Shown here: positions 37,766 to 44,040 of the stretch, piece after piece
Position numbering within the stretch: position 1 is the first letter of the stretch
Layout of the letters: each line of letters starts with the position of its first letter
DNA from: Euborellia annulipes
Lineage: Eukaryota; Arthropoda; Insecta; Dermaptera; Anisolabididae
DNA: 64,000 nucleotides
NCBI GenBank assembly: GCA_023213315.1
Contig: JAKCPI010000901.1
Span: 62,001-126,000 of the forward strand
Direction of reading: 5' to 3'
Position numbers and translations under genes: made by a program
Notes under the pieces: generated by a model
Told to the model about the DNA's origin: nothing
Databases searched by the model: none
The model's input: the letters and a program-made list of their open reading frames with translations, nothing else

Positions 37766-40238
37766 AAATTTAAAAAAATTACATTTCTCTTGTCAATAAT
37801 TTATCTATAGCAATTTTTCTCTTAATAACAAATCGATAAATATACTTTTGTATTTATTCTTATCATATTTAAATTATTTTAAATAATCAGAAACCGAAAT
37901 TTTATTTATATACTCTAGTCAGATACTTGGTTTCGGTTTGTTAATTAAGTTTTCATATTTTGTTAAAGAGAAATATTATTTTCTAATTAAATTATACATT
38001 TTTTATATTATTAATAAAAATAAAACTTTTTTTTTTTAAGGTGGTGAGTTCAACTAACGGAGAATTAGCTAACGACGACCCAACGGCCGGACACTCAAAC
38101 ACTCCGATCACAGCACCTGCGGAAGTCGAAATCGTCGACGAAACCAAGTGAGAATCTTTATTAATATAAGTCTAAACAATTAAAAAATGGTGGCTGTGAT
38201 GAAACTGATGAGAGGAAGGGCAGAGGCATCCAAAAAGAAAATACTCTGAATGTTTCGGTGATTTATTTATGCTCTATCTTCAGTAATTTCTATAAAAACA
38301 TATTGTTATACGAATATACATGTTTATGAAACAATATATTACTCACAATTGTTATCTATGTTCGCAGTTTGTCGTAATTTTAGTCCTTTTAGGTGCAGGG
38401 TTATTACAAATGATTTCACGATGAACTGATTTTCTTCCGTCAAGTATTAAGCACTATTAGACTCAAATAGAGGATAGCTCTCGTTTAGTGGTAGGATTAC
38501 TAAAAATCGGCAGATCCGTTTTTCAACTTCAGGCTATACCTACTTTTTTGTGTTAATAAATATAACTATGTAACAGGGGGATGTATGGCTGTATAGTAGA
38601 TGTTGAAAGAGATAAAAAAACAAGCAGAAAATGCAGCTAATGCATTGATATTCAGCCCACGGCTAACGTTTCGATCCTAGGTTTGGACCCTCATCAGAGC
38701 TAAAAATATACAAGATCAACAATTTACAGTTTTTTGCATATATTTACAATTGCAATAGTTATTGAATGATTTATGTAAAAACAGAAAACAGAATACCTGG
38801 GGCTGTGTCAAAAAGGCATATACCCATATGGTTTCCCCGAAACGGGATGTGCAGTAATGAGATTTATGCACTTTTAATAACAATTATTGTTAAAATTGAA
38901 ATGCCCTTTGTGTGTAAATTAAGCCTTTTTTACTTTTTTTGAATATATAAAAAATAAAATTGGTATACTTTTTGAATGAAAATAGAAAGAAATAATTTAT
39001 TTTTATATCATACTAGTCGCAAAGCCCGCCTAGCTAGGGGGTTGCGCCCCCTGGTCCCCCTTGCTCGCCTCCGACGAGCAATTGCCCGCGTCCGGCGGGC
39101 AAGTTTATTGCCAATTTGGTATATTTCTTGTTGCAATGCAAGTGTTAAGATGTTAAGGAAGGATCATGAGTTCAAGTGAAGTTACCGACTGGCCACAACA
39201 CAAAAGAGTCTATTTATGACTGTTTAAATTTTTCAACTGCTGCATAACTCCTCACACAGCGCCTAGTCGTACAACCAGAAAGCTGGTAATAGAGCACAAA
39301 TGACGCTCTCTTGTAGATTTTGTGTTCTCATATTGAAAAAATTTGATTATAATTAATTTTCCAAAATATTTAAGAGATTCAAATTATTACTACGTTACTC
39401 TCTGGTCCATGTACTATATGTGTACTTAATTTCAAATAGATTCATTAAAAATTGTGGATTTCTATAGAACATATACATATATACATACATACATCATACA
39501 TTTTCCCATTTCATTTTTATATGTATAGATAGATATAGATTAAATTAAATCCAATATAAATAATAAATTTAGATGTCAAAGAAGAGTTATTTAAAGAAAT
39601 TTTTATTTTACTGAAATAAACAATATGCATTTAATCAGTCAAAAATAAGTTCAATTGTAAAAATTACATACAGGAACTATCAGGCCTGTATATAGAATAT
39701 TTTTCTGGGGGGGGGGGGGGCTCGAACTCATTTTTAAATATCCCCCTTCTCCCTTACATAAAAATATTGTTAAAATACCGAATAAACCTGAGTCCCGAGA
39801 GGACCGGGTCCTCTCAAAGACAAATTTTCATAAAAAATTTTTTTTAATCTAAATTTTTCCGTTTTCACCTGAACCCCGAGGGGACCAAGCCCTCTCTAAA
39901 ACAAAAGTTTTATTAAAAAAATGCTTATATATTAATATATTTCATTTTTTTTATTAATTTTATTTATCTATACCCTATGAAAAATTTTACGAGAGGTCCC
40001 TATATGCCCCTGCAGGAACTGTATTAAATAAAATAGAGCGCTGGTAAATCGATGATTCTCACAGTATCCCAATTTCTGTACTATTATAAATCAACACAAC
40101 TTGTTTTTTTTTAATTAAGAATACCATTATTTTATATCGAGATGGAATCTAAAGAGTGACCTGATGCATAGTGGCCTGTTATGCAGGTGCTGTTGCTTCT
40201 TCAAGCGCAAGAAGAAGAAATCGGTACGGCAAAAATGA
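3304..40238 (+). CDS. gish: Casein kinase I gamma (gilgamesh type), 5'-partial, multi-exon
   Basis: Coding exons: 3304-3344, 17989-18058, then either 23830-23981 or 24683-24831, then 25350-25464, 25645-25764, 25833-26003, 27108-27256, (30249-30323 optional), 32395-32475, 35363-35467, 38041-38147, 40187-40238. Together they give about 385 residues without the missing start. Seen in order: ATP-binding Lys (VAIK), hinge segment [11 protein letters not shown], catalytic loop [10 protein letters not shown], metal-binding DFG, activation segment GTARYMSIN, the CK1-specific SLPWQGLKA and YVRRLDFFE motifs, and the Cys-rich basic tail [11 protein letters not shown]. In this family that tail is palmitoylated and anchors the Ser/Thr kinase to the plasma membrane, where it acts in Wnt/LRP6 and vesicle signalling. 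The linker ([23 protein letters not shown]) matches fly gilgamesh. All splice phases agree. The first exon(s), with the glycine-rich loop, lie left of the window. Confidence 0.95.
4085..5522. mobile_element. Large foldback element, about 1.4 kb
   Basis: The left arm (4085-4340) and right arm (about 5040-5522) are imperfect inverted repeats: the left AAATAAACTCGGTATT pairs with the right AATACCGAGTTTATTT, and the pairing continues inward through AGTACTTGAATTACAG and CTTTTCAAAAGTTCAG. An inner hairpin uses GAGTTGGTCGAG at 4680 against CTCGACCAACTC at 4836. It carries a segment (4437-4600) shared with the hAT element at 53264 and a hammerhead-like motif at 5316. No transposase frame is visible. 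Confidence 0.65.
5316..5362 (-). ncRNA. Type-I hammerhead-ribozyme-like motif
   Basis: On the minus strand the core CUGAUGA is followed by a hairpin (AGUGC..GCACU) and then GAAACGUC. The seven bases before CUGAUGA (UUUUGUU) pair with the seven after GUC (GACAAAA), as expected for stem I with cleavage after GUC. One extra base sits between the CUGAUGA box and stem II, and stem III is only about 2 bp. Minimal hammerheads of this kind are known from Penelope-like retroelements. Activity is untested. Confidence 0.55.
6706..7641. repeat. Two family A copies head to head, with a nested MITE
   Basis: A minus-oriented copy (6706 to about 7340) and a plus-oriented copy (about 7341-7641) form an inverted pair ending in TTTACTTTCTCTT and AAGAGAAAGTAAA. 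The minus copy is interrupted at 6900-7157 by the 4-bp-TSD MITE. Confidence 0.7.
6900..7157. mobile_element. MITE with GGACC(C)TGTTATGCA termini, copy 1
   Basis: Terminal inverted repeats of about 35 bp begin GGACCTTGTTATGCAATGG on the left, matching CCATTGCATAACAGGGTCC on the right. It splits a family A copy: intact copies read TATATTTAAGTT, here the flanks are TATATTT and ATTTAAGTT, giving a 4-bp target duplication ATTT. The second copy is at 18826. Interior is non-coding. Confidence 0.8.
8461..8652. repeat. Foldback repeat
   Basis: The arms AGTGTCTGAAGTGGAGCCTTG and CAAGGCTCCACTTCAGGCACT, with outer GGGTACAGA../..CTACTGTACC partners, form an imperfect inverted repeat of about 190 bp. No coding content. 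Confidence 0.55.
9689..9743 (-). ncRNA. Type-I hammerhead-ribozyme-like motif, long stem I
   Basis: The minus strand reads CUGAAGA, then hairpin GAUCCC-UACC-GGGAUC, then GAAAUGUC. Stem I is long: AACCUC pairs with GAGGUU and AUGCU with AGCGU, with one bulge between them. A degenerate plus-strand relative at 10009-10055 keeps CUGAAGA and GAAACGUG but has G at the cleavage position and a damaged stem II, so it should be dead. Confidence 0.55.
12190..12945 (+). repeat. Family A element, near full length, split by a TA-flanked MITE
   Basis: It starts at the GTCGCACACC..GTCACACCAGATTTTTTG head hairpin and continues through the CTATGAAG site, GCATCTAAAAAATAATTG, CGTTACTCAATTC and the degenerate tail near 12900. 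The MITE at 12387-12597 sits inside it. Confidence 0.7.
12387..12597. mobile_element. Tc1/mariner-type MITE, copy 1 (TA target)
   Basis: An almost complete palindrome with termini CAGTGAGGGACAATATTAAG and its complement, flanked by TA on both sides. Family A copies at 2697 and 48467 show the empty site GAAG-TA-CAAG, so the boundary and TA duplication are directly supported. No transposase. Copy 2 is at 33980. Confidence 0.85.
13755..13900. repeat. GC-rich dispersed repeat module
   Basis: AACTAGCCACGCCGCC..CTTCGGCGGGCCCCGGCGCC followed by GATGATTAG..GCCATAAATG matches the reverse complement of 660-790. It marks the same element family. Confidence 0.5.
15207..15502. repeat. Foldback repeat, about 300 bp
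   Basis: Left strings AGGAAAATAGTCACGTC and GGGGTATGGCAT are mirrored by GACGTGACTATTTTCCT and ATGCCATACCCC on the right, with GGGGCAGG/CCTGCCCC inside. It is non-coding. Confidence 0.65.
16764..17338. mobile_element. Non-autonomous hAT element
   Basis: Termini TAGAGACCGG and CCGGTCTCTA are flanked by a perfect 8-bp target duplication TTAATCAC (16756-16763 and 17339-17346). Both features are diagnostic of hAT. The inside is low-complexity AGCATAAAAA-rich sequence plus a GC-rich segment near 17070; no transposase is encoded. Confidence 0.85.
17989..18058 (+). CDS. gish: CK1 gamma exon: [17 protein letters not shown] segment
   Basis: Acceptor TTTCAG and donor GTAAGT flank 70 nt reading [20 protein letters not shown] and then GSTG. 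It enters in phase 0 and leaves in phase 1 (G of a Glu/Gly codon). This is the N-lobe helix-C region of the kinase. Confidence 0.95.
18488..18681. repeat. Palindromic MITE-like hairpin
   Basis: The left arm GTTATGGTGAGTACAGAAAT continues through AAACCTTGTTAAAAATG and CACAAATTCACAAA and is mirrored by the right arm ending ATTTCTGTCCTCACCATAAC. Total about 194 bp with a short unpaired centre. Both strands show open frames only because of the symmetry. Confidence 0.7.
18826..19064. mobile_element. MITE with GGACCCTGTTATGCA termini, copy 2
   Basis: Nearly identical to 6900-7157, with complete GGACCCTGTTATGCAAAGG and GCATAACAGGGTCC ends. The flanks TTTAATT and AATTATA indicate a 4-bp AATT duplication, agreeing with the 4-bp duplication at copy 1. 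Confidence 0.8.
20120..20700 (+). repeat. Family C element, copy 1, with a perfect 27-bp-arm palindrome
   Basis: It shares GATGGCGTTAGGGGTCTTA, ACAGATGGCAGGATGGTAGG, AGAGTGCTGAA.TATTTGGCC and TTAATTAATCGTAATTAAA with 46640-47165 (inverted) and 51185-51750. Only this copy has the perfect palindrome 20366-20392/20399-20425 around GCCGGCTGTTAGACAAGTC. Confidence 0.7.
23830..23981 (+). CDS. gish: CK1 gamma alternative hinge exon A
   Basis: Acceptor TTCTAG, donor GTAAGT, 152 nt, phase 1 in and phase 0 out. It reads (E)[18 protein letters not shown] followed by [16 protein letters not shown] and [16 protein letters not shown]. It duplicates the exon at 24683 with 36 of 49 aligned residues identical and one extra Gly (CGGR against CGK). 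No stop or frameshift is present and both splice sites are good. It differs from the usual family sequence at EDLFV (usually D) and at TCGG. Confidence 0.75.
24683..24831 (+). CDS. gish: CK1 gamma alternative hinge exon B (canonical sequence)
   Basis: Acceptor AATAG, donor GTGAGT, 149 nt, phase 1 in and phase 0 out. It reads (E)[33 protein letters not shown] and [16 protein letters not shown], the form closest to fly gilgamesh and vertebrate CK1 gamma. Splicing both A and B shifts the frame and meets TAA within B; skipping both shifts the next exon into a stop. So exactly one can be used in a full-length product. Confidence 0.93.
25350..25464 (+). CDS. gish: CK1 gamma exon: catalytic loop
   Basis: Acceptor TTACAG, donor GTAAAC, 115 nt. 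It reads [19 protein letters not shown] then [20 protein letters not shown] is the catalytic loop, with Asp as the catalytic base. It leaves in phase 1, the split Asp of DFG. Confidence 0.95.
25540..25612 (+). repeat. tRNA-like sequence in a short kinase intron
   Basis: CTGGGTTCGATTCTCGG resembles a T-arm with B-box, within the 180-bp intron between the catalytic-loop and DFG exons. No matching acceptor or D-arm was found, so this is a tRNA-derived fragment at most. Confidence 0.3.
25645..25764 (+). CDS. gish: CK1 gamma exon: DFG and activation segment
   Basis: Acceptor TTTTAG, donor GTAATT, 120 nt. It reads (D)[39 protein letters not shown]. It carries the magnesium-binding Asp and the CK1-specific SIN in place of the APE motif. 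Confidence 0.95.
25833..26003 (+). CDS. gish: CK1 gamma exon: C-lobe
   Basis: Acceptor TTTCAG, donor GTATTT, 171 nt. It reads (E)[56 protein letters not shown]. These are strongly conserved CK1 gamma C-lobe sequences. Confidence 0.95.
26004..27107 (+). other. Kinase intron with a tRNA-derived foldback
   Basis: The only structure I see is the foldback at 26455-26700; the remaining sequence is AT-rich with a poly-T tract before the next acceptor. Confidence 0.7.
26455..26700. repeat. tRNA-derived foldback repeat
   Basis: Inverted arms: GATTGGGCAAAAATT, CAGGACCTC.ACGCTTTCG on the left and CGAAAGCGTGGAGGTCCTG, AATTTTTGCCCAATC on the right, around a GC-rich centre. The minus strand has the B-box GGTTCGACTCC. 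The right arm continues into the repeat also seen at 1832-1985. Confidence 0.65.
27108..27256 (+). CDS. gish: CK1 gamma exon: end of kinase domain
   Basis: Acceptor TTGCAG, 149 nt, weak donor GTGCTT. It reads (E)[49 protein letters not shown]. It ends in phase 0, so either the cassette exon or STPVGSLQ can follow. The unusual donor may matter for alternative splicing. Confidence 0.93.
27440..28215 (-). repeat. Family A element, inverted copy
   Basis: Tail-first order on the plus strand: TATATAGAGAAAAAGAATT, CGATGTCGAAATTTTGAGG, GAAATTTTATATTTAAGTTAG, AAAAGTACTAGTAC, AACCATAGTTTAGAGCCATGG and finally TCGACACAAAAAATCTGGTG at the head. It is near full length. Confidence 0.7.
28340..28530 (+). 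pseudogene. Mariner-family transposase remnant
   Basis: One frame reads [14 protein letters not shown] and later [14 protein letters not shown]; after a frameshift near 28465 the next reads [20 protein letters not shown]. This resembles the N-terminal helix-turn-helix and the W.PHEL..KN..DR.. motif of mariner transposases, as I know that family. It is short and broken. Confidence 0.5.
29520..29680. repeat. Tandem duplication with NRF-1-like CpG sites
   Basis: Two copies of a roughly 75-bp unit share GCGCATT(A)GGGAAAAGCGT, CTGCGCATGTGATCTTC and ACTAC.C.TGCGCC. Each unit contributes GCGCATG cores; 29600-29612 contains GCGCATGCGCA, the NRF-1 palindrome. It is CpG-dense in an AT-rich intron. Confidence 0.6.
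30249..30323 (+). CDS. gish: Candidate CK1 gamma cassette exon
   Basis: Exactly 75 nt (25 codons), open, phase 0 on both sides, acceptor ATTTAAG after a T-rich tract and donor AAG-GTGAGT. It reads [18 protein letters not shown] then VKTKSDK. Inclusion would insert 25 residues between GKNM and STPVGSLQ without disturbing the frame. No homologue is recalled, so this rests on splice sites, length and frame. Confidence 0.45.
30324..32394 (+). other. Kinase intron, AT-rich
   Basis: I see no repeats with clear boundaries and nothing coding. A TTTGTTAACAG acceptor ends it. Confidence 0.7.
32395..32475 (+). CDS. gish: CK1 gamma exon: [12 protein letters not shown] linker
   Basis: Acceptor TAACAG, donor GTAAAC, 81 nt in phase 0. 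It reads [18 protein letters not shown] then RDRHPPTAK. It matches the linker after the kinase domain in fly gilgamesh. Confidence 0.93.
33243..33392. repeat. Foldback repeat
   Basis: CAATTCACTAATGGATTTTT is mirrored by AAAATCCATTAGTGAGTTGG. A related fragment lies near 23425 (CCAACTCACTAATGGATTAA), in the intron before the alternative exons. Confidence 0.6.
33980..34175. mobile_element. Tc1/mariner-type MITE, copy 2 (TA target)
   Basis: Termini CAGTGAGGGTCAATATTAAG and its complement, flanked by TA (33978-33979 and 34176-34177). It is almost the same palindrome as 12387-12597. Confidence 0.85.
34390..35061. mobile_element. Foldback element, about 670 bp
   Basis: Left strings GGACTTTACAACTTTG, TCGCACTATCACGAGC and GAAGCTACAGAGCTGGTTTT are mirrored on the right by CAAAGTTGTAAAGTCC, GCTCGTGATAGTGCGA and AAAACCAGCTCTGTAGCTTC, so nearly the whole element pairs with itself around 34720. 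No transposase. Confidence 0.75.
35363..35467 (+). CDS. gish: CK1 gamma exon: WPDV / [12 protein letters not shown]
   Basis: Acceptor GTGCAG, donor GTATAT, 105 nt in phase 0. It reads [18 protein letters not shown] then [17 protein letters not shown]. The AWPDV and [12 protein letters not shown] strings are known from the fly protein but not from the vertebrate ones, which supports an arthropod source. Confidence 0.94.
35468..38040 (+). other. Kinase intron with TA microsatellites and C tracts
   Basis: Degenerate hammerhead-like halves lie near 36020 (GTTTCGGTCAC..CATCAGGCC) and 36475. A tRNA-like T-arm is near 35830, C tracts at about 36204 and 36934, and TA runs at 37260 and 37733. Nothing coding. 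Confidence 0.65.
38041..38147 (+). CDS. gish: CK1 gamma exon: VVSSTNGEL tail
   Basis: Acceptor TTTAAG, donor GTGAGA, 107 nt. It reads [35 protein letters not shown] and two bases of a Lys codon. The same motif occurs in fly and vertebrate CK1 gamma. Confidence 0.94.
38655..38705 (-). ncRNA. Hammerhead-ribozyme-like motif
   Basis: The minus strand reads AGCU-CUGAUGA-G-GGUCC..GGAUC-GAAACGUU-AGCC. Stem II pairs over 5 bp with one G-U; stem I has only about 3 bp next to the core. Cleavage would be after GUU. It is a weaker candidate than 9689 or 61947. Confidence 0.4.
39013..39115. repeat. GC-rich dispersed repeat module
   Basis: ACTAGTCGCAAAGCCCGCC followed by GGGGGTTGCGCCCCC and GCGTCCGGCGGGCAAG, then TTATTGCCAATTTGG. 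It shares its first 19 bases with 2470 and its end with the modules at 735 and 13755. Confidence 0.5.
40187..40238 (+). CDS. gish: CK1 gamma last exon: palmitoylation tail and stop
   Basis: Acceptor ATGCAG. The first base completes Lys, then [16 protein letters not shown] and TGA (40236-40238). The three Cys and the following basic run are the lipid-modified membrane anchor of this family. The stop is followed directly by CTAGCGG. Confidence 0.95.
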
Positions 40239-40451
40239 CTAGCGGTGGTGCAGTGCAGTCCGGAGCGCGAGGCAGTCACGTTGCTCCGTGCGACTTCGCA
40301 CTCAAATTCACGCGACTCAGCGTTAAACGGCGCAAGTGCAACGGCGGCGCCAAGCCCTACGCATGCGAGTGCGTCAGCAGCTACCGCCACAGCAACCGGC
40401 GCCACACACGCTACGCACGCCACCCACGCCACGCACGCCACGCACGCCTAA
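40239..40451 (+). CDS. Candidate stop-codon readthrough extension of CK1 gamma
   Basis: Directly after TGA the same frame stays open for 70 codons to TAA at 40449. It begins LAVVQCSPEREAVTLLRA and ends in an Ala/Thr/His tract with a five-fold THA repeat. The context TGA-CTA-G is the well-established efficient readthrough signal. The extension is markedly GC-rich and CpG-rich while the sequence after TAA returns to normal composition. It could also be an unusual GC-rich 3' UTR; the repeats make chance openness easier. Confidence 0.5.
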   Translation, partial: LAVVQCSPEREAVTLLRATSHSNSRDSALNGASATAAPSPTHASASAATATATGATHATHATHATHATHA

Positions 40452-42016
40452 AAGCCTCCTCTTCCCCTCCTTCTTCCACAACAATAAGCCCCCCTCTCGT
40501 CCTACCTAACATAACCTCAATCTCCGATATTCCAGCTGCTCTATGTCCTACAACCTCCTCATCATCATCATCTTAATCTATTCTCTTATTATTATTATTA
40601 TTATTATTATTATATTATTATTATATTATTATTATTATTATTATTCTCCATATTATTCATAACTAAGTCTGTGTGAAGTTTCATATCTTTTTTTTAGTAT
40701 GATGTGCGAGTGAATGATGTGTGTAGAACAACCGATCTCTTTCAAGAAAGTTCATAACTCGAGTCATTAACTAGCAAAGTAATTGCTGACGGCCCAATAA
40801 TAATAATAATCAATAATTAAGCATCCCAAGAGTAAACTTATGCTAAAATTAAAAAAAAAAATGATCCATGTATTGCTTTAGAAAAAGTGAATTTTTTTTC
40901 CTTTTGTATAAATAAGACTGCTAAATTAAATTTTTATATATATATGCACAATTGCTCTTAAGATGTGTGTGACCTCTGGCTAAAGATTGCTCTTGGAATT
41001 AGTTGATTTATACATTAAATATATATAAAATGAGTGAACATAACTGTTAAAATCCGTTCAAAAAAAAAAAAATAAGAACATGCTTAAATATTTGTTTATT
41101 TATTTTTTGTAGTTGGGCAATGACAATTGAACTTATTTAAATAAAAAAAAAATCAAATCGAAAACGATGGCGATTACTTTGAGGAATAATTGTCTGTGTG
41201 AAGAAAAAAAAAACTATTTTCTAGTTTGTGAGTCATCTATGTGAAACATAATTAAATTTAAAAAAAAAACTAATTTTACCTGTAGTGATTTACTTGATGG
41301 GAACGAGTATTGGTACAGTCGCATTATATTTTTATTTATTTATTAAATTTTTTTTTATATTTACAATAGTAGAAGTTAATTAAGAAAAAAAAAGGGGTAT
41401 TTGGACAAATTCGATTGACTCTGGGCTCACACTCTGGTTGTGAATTCCTAATTTATTCCCAAGAGAAGCATAAACATAAAGCATAATAATAATAATAAAA
41501 TAAAAAAAAATCAACTGCAAATATGATTAATAAAAATAAAAAAATGAGTCTTATTTAGATGTTAATACTTTGGTCTTTATCAAAAATATATTTATCAAAA
41601 AAAGAAAAAAAAAACTAATTATTAAATTATATTATAACTGTGATTTAATATATGTATCTATAACACAGCTGTCTTTACTTAATTCAATTCATGCTTGCTC
41701 TGGCAGCTCTCTGGTCACCAATGATCAATTTATGATACAATTTTTTTTTTTCATACCTTTTTTATTTTGTAAAAAAAAAATCATGTAGCCAAAAGACTAC
41801 AAGCTACAAAGGGTGTTCAAAATATTTAAAAGAGGGTCTTTAGCTAGTCGTTTATGAACTGCATTATTATAAAAAAAAAATTTCTTTAATAATGATTAAC
41901 GATTTTTATTGTCAAATGGTTAAAGATCTCTATACGGTGGTGAAGTCAAGCATTAGCTTTATTTTATGTGTGACCCTTCTCATTTGTGTGAGAGAAAACG
42001 GCCATCGCATGTGTAA

Positions 42017-42917
42017 AAGGGTATGCCAAAAAACTCATTTTTTATTTTTATTTCCAAGTTGTAATAGAGAATTATATAAAGAAAAAAAAATTATATATAG
42101 AAAATTATATAAAGAAAAAAAAAATTATCAAAATCGGTTGATATCTTCCGGTAGCGCATAGGCCATAAAGTTTGACAAAATATGAACAAAAAAACTTGAT
42201 TTTTGCGATTATTTTTTTAATTTTTAATTCACACCATAATTAAACAATGTTCTTGTAGGTAGAATTAGAAATTAGAGAGCAGTTAAGCATAATTTCATTT
42301 ATTTCCCCTCAGAGCTGACGTTTCGGTCCTGTTTAGGGCCAATAGCTCTGAAGATAATTTCATTTATTTCCCCTCAGAGCTGACGTTTCGGTCCTGTTTA
42401 GGGCCATCTTCAGAGCTATTGGCCCCAAACAGGACCGAAACGTCAGTTCTGAGGGGAAATAAATGATATTATGCTTAGCTGCTCTCTCTTTTATATAATC
42501 AGCTATAAAAAAAAAAAAAAAAACAATGTTCTTATGTTCAAAAATAAAAATACTGTAACTATTACGTTAAAAAAAGTATTATATAAAAAAACTCGTAAAA
42601 ATGTAACTTTTTCATTATTTTCGGGGCTTATGCGGGACTTGAAGATATCAAATGATCTAAACCAAATTAAAATACAATGTTTTTAGGCTCTTTTTGAAGA
42701 CGTTACAAACTATTACATTACGAAATATATCCAATTCAAAAATTAAAAATGCAAAAATGAAGTTTTTTTTTCATATTTTGTCAAACTATAGGGCCTATGC
42801 GCGACCGGAAGATGTCAACCGATTTTGATAATTTTTTCTTCTTGTCAATATAATTCGCAACTTTTAAGGACTCCTACAACTTCGAAATAAAAAAATGAGT
42901 TTTTTCAGCCCACCCTA
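42017..42917. mobile_element. hAT-like foldback element related to 53264-54065
   Basis: Ends AAGGGTATGCCAAAAAACTC and the complement of GAGTTTTTTCAGCCCACCCT, flanked by near-identical 8-mers ATGTGTAA and ATGTGTAG. Interior strings (AAAATCGGTTGA.ATCTTCCGGT, GTTTGACAAAATATG) are shared with the 53264 element. A hammerhead-bearing inverted repeat is inserted at about 42268-42490. Confidence 0.65.
42268..42490. mobile_element. Inverted-repeat insertion bearing a hammerhead-like motif
   Basis: GAGAGCAG..AAGCATAAT and GAGCTGACGTTTCGGTCCTG on the left are mirrored by CAGGACCGAAACGTCAGTTC and ATTATGCTTAGCTGCTCTC on the right. It contains a duplicated internal unit. The minus strand at 42375-42418 reads AGCU-CUGAAGA-U-GGCCC..GGACC-GAAACGUC-AGCU, a hammerhead-type layout with one stem-II mismatch. 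Penelope-like or retrozyme origin is my inference. Confidence 0.5.
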
Positions 42918-43114
42918 ATGTGTAGCTTTCTCTCTTTACACACATAAAAAAAAACTCTCACAAAAACGAGAAAAGGTAAATTAATGCGCACCCCTGACTT
43001 ATTTCCTTTGTACACCATAGTATTAACAGACAATAAAACAGGGTATAAAAAAATAAAAGAATCAAATTTTATTTCGCAAAATTAAAATTGTCTGATTTGT
43101 TTTAACAAGGGATA

Positions 43115-44040
43115 ATGGGTGACCTATTTTTTTTTAAACTCATAGGATTTGAATATTAGAATCTGGACATCAATTTCTTAAAGCAGTACGATGCACTTAT
43201 CAAAAACATGACTTTGAAGGTTTCCGAGTTTTTTTTTTTATATATGTCAACAGTGTATGGTAGCATAGCGCTACAGTCTCATAAACAACCAGTCATTAGT
43301 TCGAATCATGTTGGAAACATCTTTTTTTTATTACAATCCTATATCTGTATATACAGTATCTCTCATATTAACATGCTAATTAACAAATATTTTTTCAATA
43401 TAAATTAACATCTTTTATTTTTAATTACCACTCGCTACTACAGTTTAGCTCTGCCGTGTCATTACACATCAAATTTGATATATGAAAATATATGCAACGA
43501 AACCAAATTTCAATTAATAAATGGACAACGTTATGCATTTCATCGTCCAAATATTTTTATTTTCAGTGTGTAGCGAGTGGTAATTAAAAATAAAAAATGT
43601 TAGTTTATATTTAATAAATATTACGATTATATATTTGTAAATTAGTATTTCAATTTTATATATACAGGTATTATTAGGGGGAATTTTTAATAATAGACCA
43701 CATTTTTGTATTATTTATTAAAAATATAAATAATTAATACAAAAAATGTGGTATTTAATTAAAAATTCCTCTAATAATAATGATTCAAACCCCAAAGGCT
43801 TTAATAAACACATTATATATACAGATTGAAATAAAAAAAAGATGTTCCCAACAAGATTCGAACTAGCGACTCCTTGTTTATGAGACTGTAGCGCTATGCT
43901 AGCAGGCAATGTTGACATATATCAAAATTATCCGAACTTATAGAAGCGAATTGAGAAGTACATCGTACTTCTTTAGGAAATTGTTGTCCAGAAACTAATT
44001 ATCAAATCCTATGAGTTTTAAAAAAATCGGTGGCCCACCA
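43115..44040. mobile_element. tRNA-Met-derived foldback element
   Basis: Outer arms AAACTCATAGGATTTGA and TCAAATCCTATGAGTTTTA. Each arm carries a tRNA-like stretch (about 43258-43315 plus, 43850-43905 minus) with AGCATAGCGCTACAG, a loop CTCATAA containing anticodon CAT, and B-box AGTTCGAAT. A second inverted pair (ATTACCACTCGCTA near 43428, TAGCGAGTGGTAAT near 43572) lies inside. It is not a functional tRNA gene, because the stems are degenerate. Confidence 0.65.

Larger units (their letters stand above)
38148..40186 (+). other. Last kinase intron
   Basis: It contains a degenerate hammerhead relative (about 38240), a better one (38655-38705), the GC-rich repeat at 39013-39115 and a G tract at 39707-39720. 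The rest is AT-rich. Confidence 0.65.

Noticed and set aside
40127..40441. 104-codon minus-strand frame rich in Ala/Val/Cys
   Set aside because: Antisense shadow of the GC-rich THA-repeat region after the kinase stop.
40586..40645. Array of TTA repeats as a CRISPR-like array
   Set aside because: Simple trinucleotide microsatellite in a eukaryotic 3' UTR; no spacers.
43208..43408. Open frame with SIALQSHKQ peptide, also on the minus strand at 43718
   Set aside because: The shared peptide is a translation of the mirrored tRNA-Met-like sequence, not a protein family.
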